DNA from: Pseudomonadota bacterium
GTDB lineage: Bacteria; Desulfobacterota; Binatia; Binatales; Binataceae
Direction of reading: 5' to 3'
DNA: 34,383 nt
NCBI GenBank assembly: GCA_021323675.1
Contig: JAJPKP010000080.1
Span: 1-34,383, forward strand
Shown: in pieces, positions 9,001-16,027 of the stretch
How the letters are laid out: every line of letters starts with the position of its first letter
Numbering within the stretch: the first letter of the stretch is position 1
Notes under the pieces: generated by a model
Database searches by the model: none
What the model saw: the letters and a program-made list of their open reading frames with translations, nothing else
Told to the model about the DNA's origin: nothing
Translations under genes and position numbers: made by a program

Positions 9001-10425
9001 CGCGCCAAGGAAGTAATCGTCGATTCCGGCGGCAATAATATCTACATCGATGAGCTCGAAGAGGCCTACGGGCACTCGGCCTACCTGAAGGAACTCGCCG
9101 TGGTCGGGCTGAAGGTCGGCCAGGGAGAACAGGTCGCGGCGCTCGCGGTTCCCGCGTATTCGCGCGGGGAGAGCCGGCGCGCGGTGGAAGATCGCCTGCG
9201 CGCGGATTTCGACCGAATTTCGGCGGGCCTGAGCCCGCACAAGCGCATCAGGATTCTGCGATTCACCGACACCGAACTGCCCCGCACCCGCACCCGCAAG
9301 ATCAAGCGCAACGAGGTCGTTGCGATCCTGCGGCGGATGCTCGAGGCGAGCGCGGAGCAGGCGCCGGTCACGGCCAGCGCGGAGATCGAACCCTGGCTGG
9401 CTCAAGCGCTCGCGCAGGTTTCGAGCGAGGCGGTCGATGTCGGCCCTGCAACCCGATTGATCGAAGACCTGGGGCTCGATTCTCTGGCGATGGCGGAGTT
9501 GGCGGAGCACATCGCGGAACACGCGGGGCGCGAAATCGGCGCAGACGAGACCGCGAACCTGCGCACGGTCGCGGACCTGCAATTGCTCGCTTCAAGCGGG
9601 GCCGCCGCCGCGCGAGCGAAGCTGCCCTCTTATGCTCATTTCGCCGAGCCTTACACTCCGCGCTTGCCCGCGCCGTTGCGGCGTTTGGCGCGGACCGCAA
9701 CGCGCGGCGCGCAACGCACACTCTTCGATCGATGGCTCAAGCCGAAGGTGCTCGGACGGGGCAACATCCCCGCAAACCGCAACGTGTTGGTGGTCGCCAA
9801 TCACGCAAGCCACGTCGATTTCGGCCTGGTGGGCTACGCGCTGGGAGCGATGGGCGACGATTTGGTGGTGCTTGCCGCGAAGGACTATTTCTTCAACACC
9901 GCGGCGCGCCGGTTCCTTGCTTCCAACTTTACCACCCTTATCCCGTTCGATCGGGAGCGCGCGCAACTGGAGTCTCTGGACGACGCGCTGGAGGAGCTGG
10001 CGGCGGGCAGGAGCGTGCTGATGTTCCCGGAGGGCACGCGTTCGGCGGACGGCGCGATCCACGAATTCAAGAGCGGCGCGGGCTACCTGGCGCTTCGCAG
10101 CGGATGCGATGTGCTACCGGTGTTGATCCGCGGAACGCATCAGGTTCTCGGCAAGGGCAGCCTGATTCCGCGCTATCACGAAGTCGAGGTTCGAATCGGC
10201 AGCGTGATCAGTTCGGCGAAGCTGCGCGCGCTGAGTGAGAATTCGGAGGGGATGGGCGCGTATCGCAAACTCGCCGACTATATGCGCAATGCCGTCCTCG
10301 CGCTGGATCCTCACGGTTCTTCCGCGGCTTCTTTCGCGGAAGCCGGCGCCGAGAGCCCCTCTTCGGCGCGATCGCGCAGCCGCCATCCGGGCGCCGGAAT
10401 GCGGCGGGCTCGTCCGGGGGCTTGA
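6076..10425 (+). CDS. Fatty acyl reductase / AMP ligase / acyl carrier / PlsC fusion (ElbD-like)
   Basis: A 1449-residue multifunctional lipid enzyme. Residues about 25-510: NAD-binding fatty-acyl reductase (male-sterility type) with TGGTGFLG near 31-38 and catalytic Tyr272/Lys276 (YSYTK), plus an acidic Asp/Glu insertion before it. About 540-1085: acyl-AMP ligase with P-loop TSGTTGAPKG (709-718), EGYGLTEAAP and HTGDLGRF. About 1098-1165: acyl carrier domain with DLGLDSL and phosphopantetheine Ser1136. About 1230-1400: PlsC acyltransferase with NHASHVD (His1243, Asp1248) and FPEGTRS (1317-1323). The likely scheme is that a fatty acid is activated, tethered, and then reduced to an alcohol or passed to a glycerolipid. 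From memory, ElbD of myxobacterial ether-lipid synthesis has a comparable make-up. The start overlaps the preceding gene by 11 bases. The final 45 residues are low complexity. Confidence 0.92.
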   Translation: MSNSNGRAAGRAASAMPPLEQVFRHRRILLTGGTGFLGKVFLYLMLRHHPEVERIHLLIRGDKRSSLNRFRREILDSPVMGPLREHLGARFDRYVEDKVTVVPGDITNPGLLNDGADPFKRDSLDAVVHSAGLVNFEASLARAIEVNATGVANVIDFCRRTGAALLHVSTCYVAGAADGHRYEDDLPENWCPIGKKNFNLEREIRDALGAIARVEAESRDQLRRTDLLAEGDDDEDHDEGRSFEHRRKRWVEERLKEIGKRRSLSWGWPNTYSYTKSLGEQLVLAARDSLDVTVVRPAVIESALTDPFPGWNQGVNTSAPLTYLSGRGYRFYPAKPELVLDVIPVDLAAHAMIPILAALMLKRQKPIYQLCTSDRNPLPMRRLVELTALANRREHRNDKGEMGRMAKHLEAVVVSQNTYDLASDTLPKMLKRATEVMRTVGNGSSRRLRGIENRIDSFKDNTDLARELVEVYRPYIQELIYTFHGANARALYATLRAQDAGKHPYYPDKIDWRDYWINVHMPGLRRHIYPQLDLHTRVRPRSLPRFRSLIEMIERAADRYGSSVALVARSASGNRTSITYRELRDRAYRAGILLAQRGIKPGDRVLLIAENSPEWVLAYFAILFAGAVAVPLDHLISAEELAPICKIAEPRAALLSASVSRRIGSGIRDVAPSIGEMDLAELSKPFILGRRISLPPPPDRKTLASIVFTSGTTGAPKGVMLTHGNFGAEVGMIGRVFSLSGEDTLLSLLPLHHTFEFTCGMLLPLASGASIAYPLQFDSKDLSRILADIRPTALIGVPALWEAVHRRIMDEVEERGPFFAAAFGQLRKFNNRLDRDFGINAGAVLFRQAHQALGGRLRLAVSGGSALPRRVAEFFNDIGIRLLEGYGLTEAAPVLSTAHPDEPLVAGSVGTPLNGIEVKLDNPSNGIGEIIARGPNLMAGYYRNQSATDEVLRDGWLHTGDLGRFDDQGRLYIVGRAKEVIVDSGGNNIYIDELEEAYGHSAYLKELAVVGLKVGQGEQVAALAVPAYSRGESRRAVEDRLRADFDRISAGLSPHKRIRILRFTDTELPRTRTRKIKRNEVVAILRRMLEASAEQAPVTASAEIEPWLAQALAQVSSEAVDVGPATRLIEDLGLDSLAMAELAEHIAEHAGREIGADETANLRTVADLQLLASSGAAAARAKLPSYAHFAEPYTPRLPAPLRRLARTATRGAQRTLFDRWLKPKVLGRGNIPANRNVLVVANHASHVDFGLVGYALGAMGDDLVVLAAKDYFFNTAARRFLASNFTTLIPFDRERAQLESLDDALEELAAGRSVLMFPEGTRSADGAIHEFKSGAGYLALRSGCDVLPVLIRGTHQVLGKGSLIPRYHEVEVRIGSVISSAKLRALSENSEGMGAYRKLADYMRNAVLALDPHGSSAASFAEAGAESPSSARSRSRHPGAGMRRARPGA

Positions 10426-10432
10426 GCCGCCC

Positions 10433-11311
10433 TTGCGCAATTTTCGCGCCGCGTTGTTCGCCGCATTGGGCTGGCTTCTTTTTTCCGCGAACGCGCTTGC
10501 GTGGGACAGCGCCACGCATCGGATGATCGCGCGCCTGGCGATCGCGGCATTGCCCGCTTCGCCTCTAAAGCAGGCGCTATCCTTGAACGAAAGACTGGTC
10601 GAGCAGCACGCGGTCGAGCCAGACTCCGTACTGAAGGAACGCTATGGGCGGCGCGAAGACATCCGGCATTACATCGACCTCGAAGTCATTAACCCTGACG
10701 GGCCGGAAGCACTCGCGGAACTGGACCCCGATATCGAGACGATGCGTGAGCGATTCGGCCGCGGAAAGCTAAACAAGTCCGGCACCCTGCCCTGGACTAT
10801 CGAGGACAAGGCGCGGCTTTTCGCCGCCGCATGGCGGAAGCGAGACTGCTCCGCGATGATCCTCGAAGGAGGTTACCTGGCGCACTACGTCGGCGATGCC
10901 AGTCAGCCGCTGCACAGCACGATTCACTTCGACGGCTACCGTCGCGACCGGGGAGTTCATGCGCGGGTTGAAAAAGCTGCCGACGATCTGATTTCCAAAA
11001 TTGAACCCGCCGCGGCGCGCGAAGTACGGGTGCGGGATATCTCATCGGTCTGGCCGGCCGAGATAAACGAAATTCGCGGCGCGAATTCGCTGGTCGATCA
11101 ACTTCTCGCGGCCGACCGCAAGGCGCGCAAGGATGCGGATAGCCGTGCGCAATACGACGCGGAATTGTTCTCCGATGCCGGCACGATGATCACGGGGCAA
11201 ATCGCCGATGCCGCATCGGTTCTCGCATCGATCTGGCTTTACGAATGGAAATCGGCCGCAAGCCCCAGCGCCTGCGAGAGCCCCCTTCGAAGCACGCCGG
11301 CAAGCTTCTGA
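10433..11311 (+). CDS. Exported zinc-dependent phospholipase C / S1-P1 nuclease-like hydrolase
   Basis: A 292-residue exported metallohydrolase. Reading from the in-frame TTG at 10433, seven bases after the preceding stop, gives a signal peptide ending LLFSANALA, with cleavage leaving an N-terminal Trp24. That tryptophan is itself a zinc ligand in this superfamily. Further ligands in order are His29, Asp or His in RHYIDLE (79-82), His151 and Asp155 (HYVGD), His161 (QPLH), and His176 with Glu180 (HARVE). The spacings of 4, 6 and 4 fit the family. A terminal Glu rather than Asp is the pattern of bacterial zinc phospholipase C, while the Trp-x4-His start resembles S1/P1 nucleases. In a phospholipid operon a lipase role is attractive, but a nuclease cannot be excluded. 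Confidence 0.8.
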   Translation: MRNFRAALFAALGWLLFSANALAWDSATHRMIARLAIAALPASPLKQALSLNERLVEQHAVEPDSVLKERYGRREDIRHYIDLEVINPDGPEALAELDPDIETMRERFGRGKLNKSGTLPWTIEDKARLFAAAWRKRDCSAMILEGGYLAHYVGDASQPLHSTIHFDGYRRDRGVHARVEKAADDLISKIEPAAAREVRVRDISSVWPAEINEIRGANSLVDQLLAADRKARKDADSRAQYDAELFSDAGTMITGQIADAASVLASIWLYEWKSAASPSACESPLRSTPASF

Positions 11312-11393
11312 TGCCGCTTCACTTCTTCGTGCCGGCGCCTTGGAGGCTGGCCAGCGCGGGTTGCAGTGAGTAGATTTACGAAAGGGTGAACGT

Positions 11394-11933
11394 TTGGCGA
11401 TGGATTGGTTTAGCAAACGTGAAGATGACCAGCAGCGCGCGACCCGGGGCGGACGGCGTCCCACGGTCAGCGAGATTTCGGCGGAACTGCTGGTCGGCGA
11501 ATATCCCTCTTGCGAAGACATCCGCTGGCTCAAGGATACCTACCGCATCGCCGCGGTTCACAACCTTCAGGACGACGAAGACCTTCGCCACAACGGCATC
11601 GATCTGAATCTGCTCGCGGCTGAGTACGCCGCTCACGGCATCCGGTTCCATCGAACACCCATCCAGGACGGCAGCGCGGACGCGATGGCGGAGCGGCTTG
11701 AAGCCGCGCTCGATGATCTGCGCGAGCTGGTCGAAACGCACGGGCGCGTGTACTTGCATTGCAACGCGGGGATGAATCGTGCGCCGACCCTGGCCATCGC
11801 CTTTCTGCGGGCGCATCGCCGGATGTCGCTGGAAGAGGCGATGTCGCTCGTCAAGGCCCGCCGCGCATGCGGCCCCTTCATGACGGTGCTCGAGCAGTAC
11901 TTCGGACCGCGCGATTACAAGCCGGAAAGGTGA
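11394..11933 (+). CDS. Dual-specificity protein/lipid phosphatase
   Basis: A 179-residue cysteine phosphatase. The P-loop HCNAGMNRAPT has nucleophile Cys123 and Arg129 (Cx5R). A likely general acid is Asp92, in QDGSAD, about 30 residues earlier. The family includes enzymes acting on phosphotyrosine/serine and others acting on phosphatidylglycerophosphate or glucans. It ends one base before the start of a phosphatidylcholine synthase, which favours a phospholipid-related substrate, though this is inferred. AAAGGG at 11381-11386 suits a TTG start at 11394; an ATG six bases later (11400) is the alternative. It lies 82 bases after the zinc hydrolase, the largest gap inside this run. Confidence 0.88.
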   Translation: MAMDWFSKREDDQQRATRGGRRPTVSEISAELLVGEYPSCEDIRWLKDTYRIAAVHNLQDDEDLRHNGIDLNLLAAEYAAHGIRFHRTPIQDGSADAMAERLEAALDDLRELVETHGRVYLHCNAGMNRAPTLAIAFLRAHRRMSLEEAMSLVKARRACGPFMTVLEQYFGPRDYKPER

Positions 11934-11934
11934 G

Positions 11935-12702
11935 ATGAGCGCGGCGGCTGGAATCCTGTCCGGAACTCCACCGAAGCAAAAGCTTCTAACCGCCTTCGCA
12001 TGGGGCGTGCATCTTTTCACGGCACTGGGAGCGGCGGCGGGGCTGCTCGCGATCTACTACGCCGCGCGCGGAGACTTTCGCGCATCGTTTCTGGCGATGG
12101 GCGCGGCCACCTTTATCGACTCGGCCGACGGGCCGCTGGCGCGATGGGCCAAGGTCAAGCAGCGCGTGCCCTCGTTCGATGGCACCCTGCTTGACAATAT
12201 CGTTGACTATCTGACATACACGGTCGCGCCGGTTTTCCTGATGCTGGAAGCCGGGATCATCCCGACCACTCACTGGGGCCTGGTGCTCGCGTGTTTCGTA
12301 ATGCTCGCGAGCGTGTACGGGTTCTGCCAGACGGACGCCAAAACGGCGGATCATTATTTCCTGGGCTTCCCCAACTACTGGAATCTGGTCGCCTTCTACC
12401 TGTACTGCCTGGCGGGTCCGGCTTACTTCAACTGGATCGTGCTTGCGCTCCTGGGCGTGATGGTCTTCGTGCCAATCAAATACATCTATCCCAATCGCAC
12501 CGAGGCGCTGCGTCCGCTGACCCTGACCCTGGGGATCCTGTGGGCGGCGGTGACGATCGCGATGCTGTTCATGCTGCCGGCGATCAACTCGGTGATGCTG
12601 GGCGCGTCGCTAAGCTTCATCGCCTACTACTTCATCGCGTCCTTCGTTCTCCACGCCCGGGCGATGCATGTTCGCGCGGCCAGGATGTGGGCGTCGAAAT
12701 GA
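11935..12702 (+). CDS. pcs: Phosphatidylcholine synthase (CDP-alcohol phosphatidyltransferase)
   Basis: An inner-membrane enzyme of 255 residues with about seven or eight hydrophobic segments. The CDP-alcohol motif is complete: Asp62, Asp65-Gly66, Ala69-Arg70, Gly83, Asp87, Asp91. The 12-residue gap between Arg70 and Gly83 is longer than the usual eight and is a hallmark of the Pcs group. So are DGTLLDNIVDYLTY and the downstream TDAKTADHYFLGFPNYWN segment. Pcs condenses CDP-diacylglycerol with choline to form phosphatidylcholine and CMP. Its start is one base beyond the preceding stop, and its stop overlaps the next start (ATGA), so translation is coupled. It tells that this organism probably makes phosphatidylcholine directly from choline. 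Confidence 0.9.
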   Translation: MSAAAGILSGTPPKQKLLTAFAWGVHLFTALGAAAGLLAIYYAARGDFRASFLAMGAATFIDSADGPLARWAKVKQRVPSFDGTLLDNIVDYLTYTVAPVFLMLEAGIIPTTHWGLVLACFVMLASVYGFCQTDAKTADHYFLGFPNYWNLVAFYLYCLAGPAYFNWIVLALLGVMVFVPIKYIYPNRTEALRPLTLTLGILWAAVTIAMLFMLPAINSVMLGASLSFIAYYFIASFVLHARAMHVRAARMWASK

Positions 12703-14453
12703 CCGGCCCCGGCACCGAGCGCATCCCGCCAGAGCCCTGGCTCGAAACCATCGAAGGCCGATCCCCGGTTCTGCTGATCGCTCCGCATGGGGGCCGGGCT
12801 GGCCCGGCCGCGCACGCGACGCTGCACCCGAAGGTGAACGATCTCCACACGGCGGAAATCACTCGCGAACTGGCCGAGCGGCTGCAAGCATCGGCGCTGA
12901 TCAACGCGTCGATGGATCGCAATCTGATCGATTGCAACCGAATCGCGCAACTGGTGGAGCGCGCCCCTTGGATGCTCGAGGTGATCGCGGACCGGCTTGA
13001 ACGGATGGTCGAGCGATTCGGGCGCGCGACCGTGCTGATCATCCATGGATGGAACATCATCGAGCCGCGAATCGACTTCGGACTCGGCGCGCGCAAACTC
13101 GGGGACGAGCTTCGTCCGGTTGGTTCAGCCCGAGTCTCCGCGAGCGATTCCTTTATCCACGGCCCGCTGGCGATGCTGGCGACGCGGCTCGGCGACGGCG
13201 GAATCGCGGCGACGTTCGGGATGCGCTATCCCGCGGGCGGAATCAACAATCTCGTGCAGGCGTTCACCGACCGCCACCGGGGCAGCAGGATTCCGCCCCT
13301 CGAGCGTATCTCCCTGCTCGCATCGAGCGAGCCCGTCAACACCGCCCAACTGGAATTGTCGGTCTCCGTGCGGCTGCCGGGCGAGATGCGGCGGCATTGT
13401 ATCGATGCGATCGCCGACACCTTCGCGGAACCCGTGAAGAGCGAGGCGATCGCACCCGGATTCGCGATCGTCCGCGCTCCCCGTGCGGCAAGGCGCGCCG
13501 CGCCGGCGGGCGTGCCGCATCGGGTTGGAGTGGAATTTTACGATGCGTCATCGCGGATTGGCGGCATGGCGAGCTTTGACCTTGGGGTTCAAGGTTTTGG
13601 CGCGCGAATAATGCTTATCGTCGGCGAGCGCCGAGTGGTTCTGTGCACCTGCGAAGGAACTCCGCGGCGAGAAGCGGACCGACTGTCGTTGGGTCCGCTT
13701 TCGCTTTCGCTCACCGGCGGCACGCTCGCGCTCGATTTCGCGGGTCCCGCGGCTGTGGTACCCGACGGCTCAAACTACCTGAGCATCGAACGCGCCCTCG
13801 CCACGAGCAACCTCGACCCGGCCGCGCAAGTCACATTAGGGATTCCCATCGCGGACGGTTTCGATCCGTCAACGCTGTTCGGAAATTCCCGGTTCGATTC
13901 CGAGCCGCGCGCGGCGAGTCCGCTGTTCGCGATCGGCAGCGGCGAGGCGCGTATCGAGGGTGTCCGATACTCGCTTCGCGCCAGTGCGCGCGCGGGCGCA
14001 TCGTTTACCGGCCTCGGACCGCAGCGGTTCGCGGAGCGGCGGATGATCTGGGCGCTCTTCGAAAGCGACGCGCGTACGGAGGCAATCGAACTGCGCCGCG
14101 TAAACCACGATGCGGCGCCGCCGCATCATAACGCCCGGATTCTGTCGGCGGCGGGATGGTCGCCGCTGACGCTTCGCAGCCTCGAGATCGAGACGCAGGC
14201 GGCGGACGCCGTACCGCATCGGCTGGAGGCATCGGCGGCCGGCCCCGACGGAGATTCGCTCCACCTCGCGGGAGCACCGCTGGCGTTTGTACCTCTGTCG
14301 CGCCCCGGTCCGGACGGATGCCGAATCCACACGACACTGGGATTCGGCACGTTCCGGTCGGGTGATCGGGTTGCGGCGGGGATGTTCGAGTATTCCCGGC
14401 GAATCCAGCCGGTTTTGGAAAGCGAAGATTCTTTGGAAGCCGATTCCGACTGA
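12699..14453 (+). CDS. N-formylglutamate amidohydrolase-like fusion protein of unknown role
   Basis: 584 residues, starting by ATGA overlap with pcs. The first ~260 residues look like a divergent N-formylglutamate amidohydrolase fold: LLIAPHGGRAG (PHGG at 29-32), DLHTAEITREL, MDRNLIDCNR and a HGWNIIEPRIDFGLG segment. The family uses zinc to cleave amides. The remaining ~320 residues are beta-rich with no catalytic motif I can name. Alternating strands and an ending GMFEYSRRI loosely recall lipocalin/CrtC-like or AttH-like folds; that is speculation. There is no signal peptide, so it is likely cytoplasmic. It is the last gene of the run and converges on the Mrp gene 14 bases away. The function is unknown; an amide or ester hydrolase acting on a hydrophobic substrate is one possibility. 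Confidence 0.55.
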   Translation: MTGPGTERIPPEPWLETIEGRSPVLLIAPHGGRAGPAAHATLHPKVNDLHTAEITRELAERLQASALINASMDRNLIDCNRIAQLVERAPWMLEVIADRLERMVERFGRATVLIIHGWNIIEPRIDFGLGARKLGDELRPVGSARVSASDSFIHGPLAMLATRLGDGGIAATFGMRYPAGGINNLVQAFTDRHRGSRIPPLERISLLASSEPVNTAQLELSVSVRLPGEMRRHCIDAIADTFAEPVKSEAIAPGFAIVRAPRAARRAAPAGVPHRVGVEFYDASSRIGGMASFDLGVQGFGARIMLIVGERRVVLCTCEGTPRREADRLSLGPLSLSLTGGTLALDFAGPAAVVPDGSNYLSIERALATSNLDPAAQVTLGIPIADGFDPSTLFGNSRFDSEPRAASPLFAIGSGEARIEGVRYSLRASARAGASFTGLGPQRFAERRMIWALFESDARTEAIELRRVNHDAAPPHHNARILSAAGWSPLTLRSLEIETQAADAVPHRLEASAAGPDGDSLHLAGAPLAFVPLSRPGPDGCRIHTTLGFGTFRSGDRVAAGMFEYSRRIQPVLESEDSLEADSD

Positions 14454-14467
14454 CCGGCCGGGCGCAT

Positions 14468-15382
14468 TCACGGCCGCTGTCTTGCGGCCTCGACCAGCTT
14501 CTCCACGCGCGCCGCAATCTCAGTAAGCGACTTGGCGATAGGAGTGTCGGCGTATTCGTGCACGAACAACTTGCCGCGGTCAGACGCCTCGGCGAGGCGG
14601 GGATCGAACGGCAGGCGGCCAATCACGGGCAGTTCCAGGTCGCTGGCAACGCCCGCAAGCTCCCCTTCCGGCATCAGGGGCCGCACCGAACGGCATCCGT
14701 CGCAATTGAAACCGGCCATGTTCTCGATAACCCCGAGGACGGGCGCCTTAGCGCGACGAATCATGCGGACGGCCTGTTGAGTGGCCTGCACCGCGTGCGC
14801 CGAAGGATGCGTGACCATTACGATTCCGTCGGGCTGAGCCATGCTATTTATCGCGTGCAGGTCTTCGATGCCTGGGGCGAGATCGATGATGACGAAGTTG
14901 ACGGCGCCAAGCCGCGACTGGGCGAGCATCTTGTAAAATGCCGCCGATTCTCGGGTCTCCATGATCGGATTGGCCGGGGCCTGAGCCGGTCCGTCCCCGC
15001 CGTCGGGATCGACGAACGAAAACGCGGGAGTTTCGCGGTCGGTGAGCAGATGGCTCGACACCACCCGCAGCCCGTGAGGTCCCGCCGCGGGTTCGATACC
15101 CTCGGTCAGCGGAAAGCCGCGCGGCTGCTTCATTCCGAGCATCGCGACGACGCTGGGAGAGTTCAGGTCGGCGTCGATGATCGCGACCTTGTTGCCGCGC
15201 AGGGCGAGAGCCGCGGCGACGTTGACGGCGATTACGCTTTTGCCGACGCCGCCTTTGGCGCTCGCGACGGCGATCGTCGCGCCCGCGTCGGACAGGTTTG
15301 CGCGGATGCGCGCAAGCTGTTCGTCGCGAAGATACGGATCGCCGCGATTCGCGTCGGGCGCGAATTCACTGAACACTCTCAT
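14468..15382 (-). CDS. Mrp/ParA-type P-loop ATPase
   Basis: A 304-residue MinD/Mrp family ATPase. The deviant Walker A is KGGVGKS (about 43-49), followed by IIDADLNSPSVVAMLG and a switch segment VIIDLAPGIED. It has the Mrp-type ENMAGF segment followed by a CDGC pair (CxxC), which in Mrp/NBP35 proteins holds a bridging iron-sulfur cluster. This supports a role as an iron-sulfur carrier rather than a plasmid partitioner. The N-terminal MIP18 domain of long Mrp is absent. The ATG at 15382 is used; an in-frame TTG at 15415 has a better Shine-Dalgarno (GGGGA) but lies almost on the predicted transcription start. The gene ends the minus-strand housekeeping run. Confidence 0.85.
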   Translation of the reverse strand: MRVFSEFAPDANRGDPYLRDEQLARIRANLSDAGATIAVASAKGGVGKSVIAVNVAAALALRGNKVAIIDADLNSPSVVAMLGMKQPRGFPLTEGIEPAAGPHGLRVVSSHLLTDRETPAFSFVDPDGGDGPAQAPANPIMETRESAAFYKMLAQSRLGAVNFVIIDLAPGIEDLHAINSMAQPDGIVMVTHPSAHAVQATQQAVRMIRRAKAPVLGVIENMAGFNCDGCRSVRPLMPEGELAGVASDLELPVIGRLPFDPRLAEASDRGKLFVHEYADTPIAKSLTEIAARVEKLVEAARQRP

Positions 15383-15429
15383 TTCGTACCGTGAAACCCA
15401 GTGCCGCCGGGGCAATTATTCCCCGTAAA

Positions 15430-15458
15430 ATGCTATGCGGGCGGCGCGTTTCGCACAA
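15430..15458 (-). promoter_or_regulatory. Candidate promoter of the Mrp-type gene
   Basis: On the minus strand TTGTGC (15453-15458) is separated by exactly 17 bases from TAGCAT (15430-15435). Transcription would start near 15423, about 40 bases before the ATG at 15382. The match is partial (three and four of six bases). The 15416-15550 gap otherwise shows nothing but GC-rich sequence. Confidence 0.4.
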
Positions 15459-15550
15459 TCATTCGTTCGTACAACTTTGGCACGAAAGCACCGTCGTTGC
15501 CACGCGGCGATGGCGCGGAGCGCGGCGCGGGCATCTCGGCCGCGCCGGCC

Positions 15551-16003
15551 TCAGGCGTTGTCTTCGTCGGCGTCGGTCGAGCCGAGCTTGCGATACGTAT
15601 TGCGCTCGTCGTCGTAGCGCCGCTGGCTGCGGGCCTCGCGCTCCTGGTCCTGCTGGCAATCGCGGCACAGGCGCGTGAACGGCATCGCGTCCAGCCGCTC
15701 CTCGGCGATCTCGAGGCCGCAGGACTCGCATACGCCGTAGGTGCCGTCGTCGAGCCGTTCGAGCGCGTCGTCGATCTGCTTGATCTTCGTGCGCTCGCGA
15801 TCGGAGAGAATGAAATTAATCTCGCGATCGCGCTCCTCGGAGGCGAGATCGTAGGTATCCATTCCCTCGTCTTTGTTACCCTCGCGCTCGGCCCGGAGCT
15901 CCGAGTCGATTTCGCTGAGCAATTTGTGTTTCATGTCCTGGAGATGCTCTCGCACCGTGGCCAGGAACTTCTTGCGATTCGCGGCGGCTGCTTTTTTAGG
16001 CAT
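15551..16003 (-). CDS. DksA/TraR-family zinc-finger protein
   Basis: A 150-residue regulator of RNA polymerase. A basic N-terminus and a long charged coiled-coil (about 10-85) precede a four-cysteine zinc finger, Cys92/Cys95 (CESC) and Cys113/Cys116 (CRDC), in the typical GTYGVCESCG context. DksA-type proteins insert the coiled-coil into the polymerase secondary channel and act with ppGpp; shorter homologues may respond to other signals. Two acidic residues at the coiled-coil tip (segment near MDTYDLASEERDREI) are consistent with that. A strong ribosome binding site (AGGAGAAAGG) lies upstream. It follows rimO by 24 bases, in the same run. Confidence 0.9.
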   Translation of the reverse strand: MPKKAAAANRKKFLATVREHLQDMKHKLLSEIDSELRAEREGNKDEGMDTYDLASEERDREINFILSDRERTKIKQIDDALERLDDGTYGVCESCGLEIAEERLDAMPFTRLCRDCQQDQEREARSQRRYDDERNTYRKLGSTDADEDNA

Positions 16004-16027
16004 GGCTTGCCACCTTTCTCCTGTCTC

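Noticed and set aside
8287..9582. A 431-codon minus-strand open frame opposite the AMP-ligase domain
   Set aside because: Same reason: it is the antisense reflection of a conserved domain and its translated sequence matches nothing I know.
14468..15382. Chromosome-partition ParA interpretation
   Set aside because: The CxxC after the ENMAGF segment and the lack of a ParB gene or parS-like repeats favour an Mrp-type iron-sulfur ATPase.
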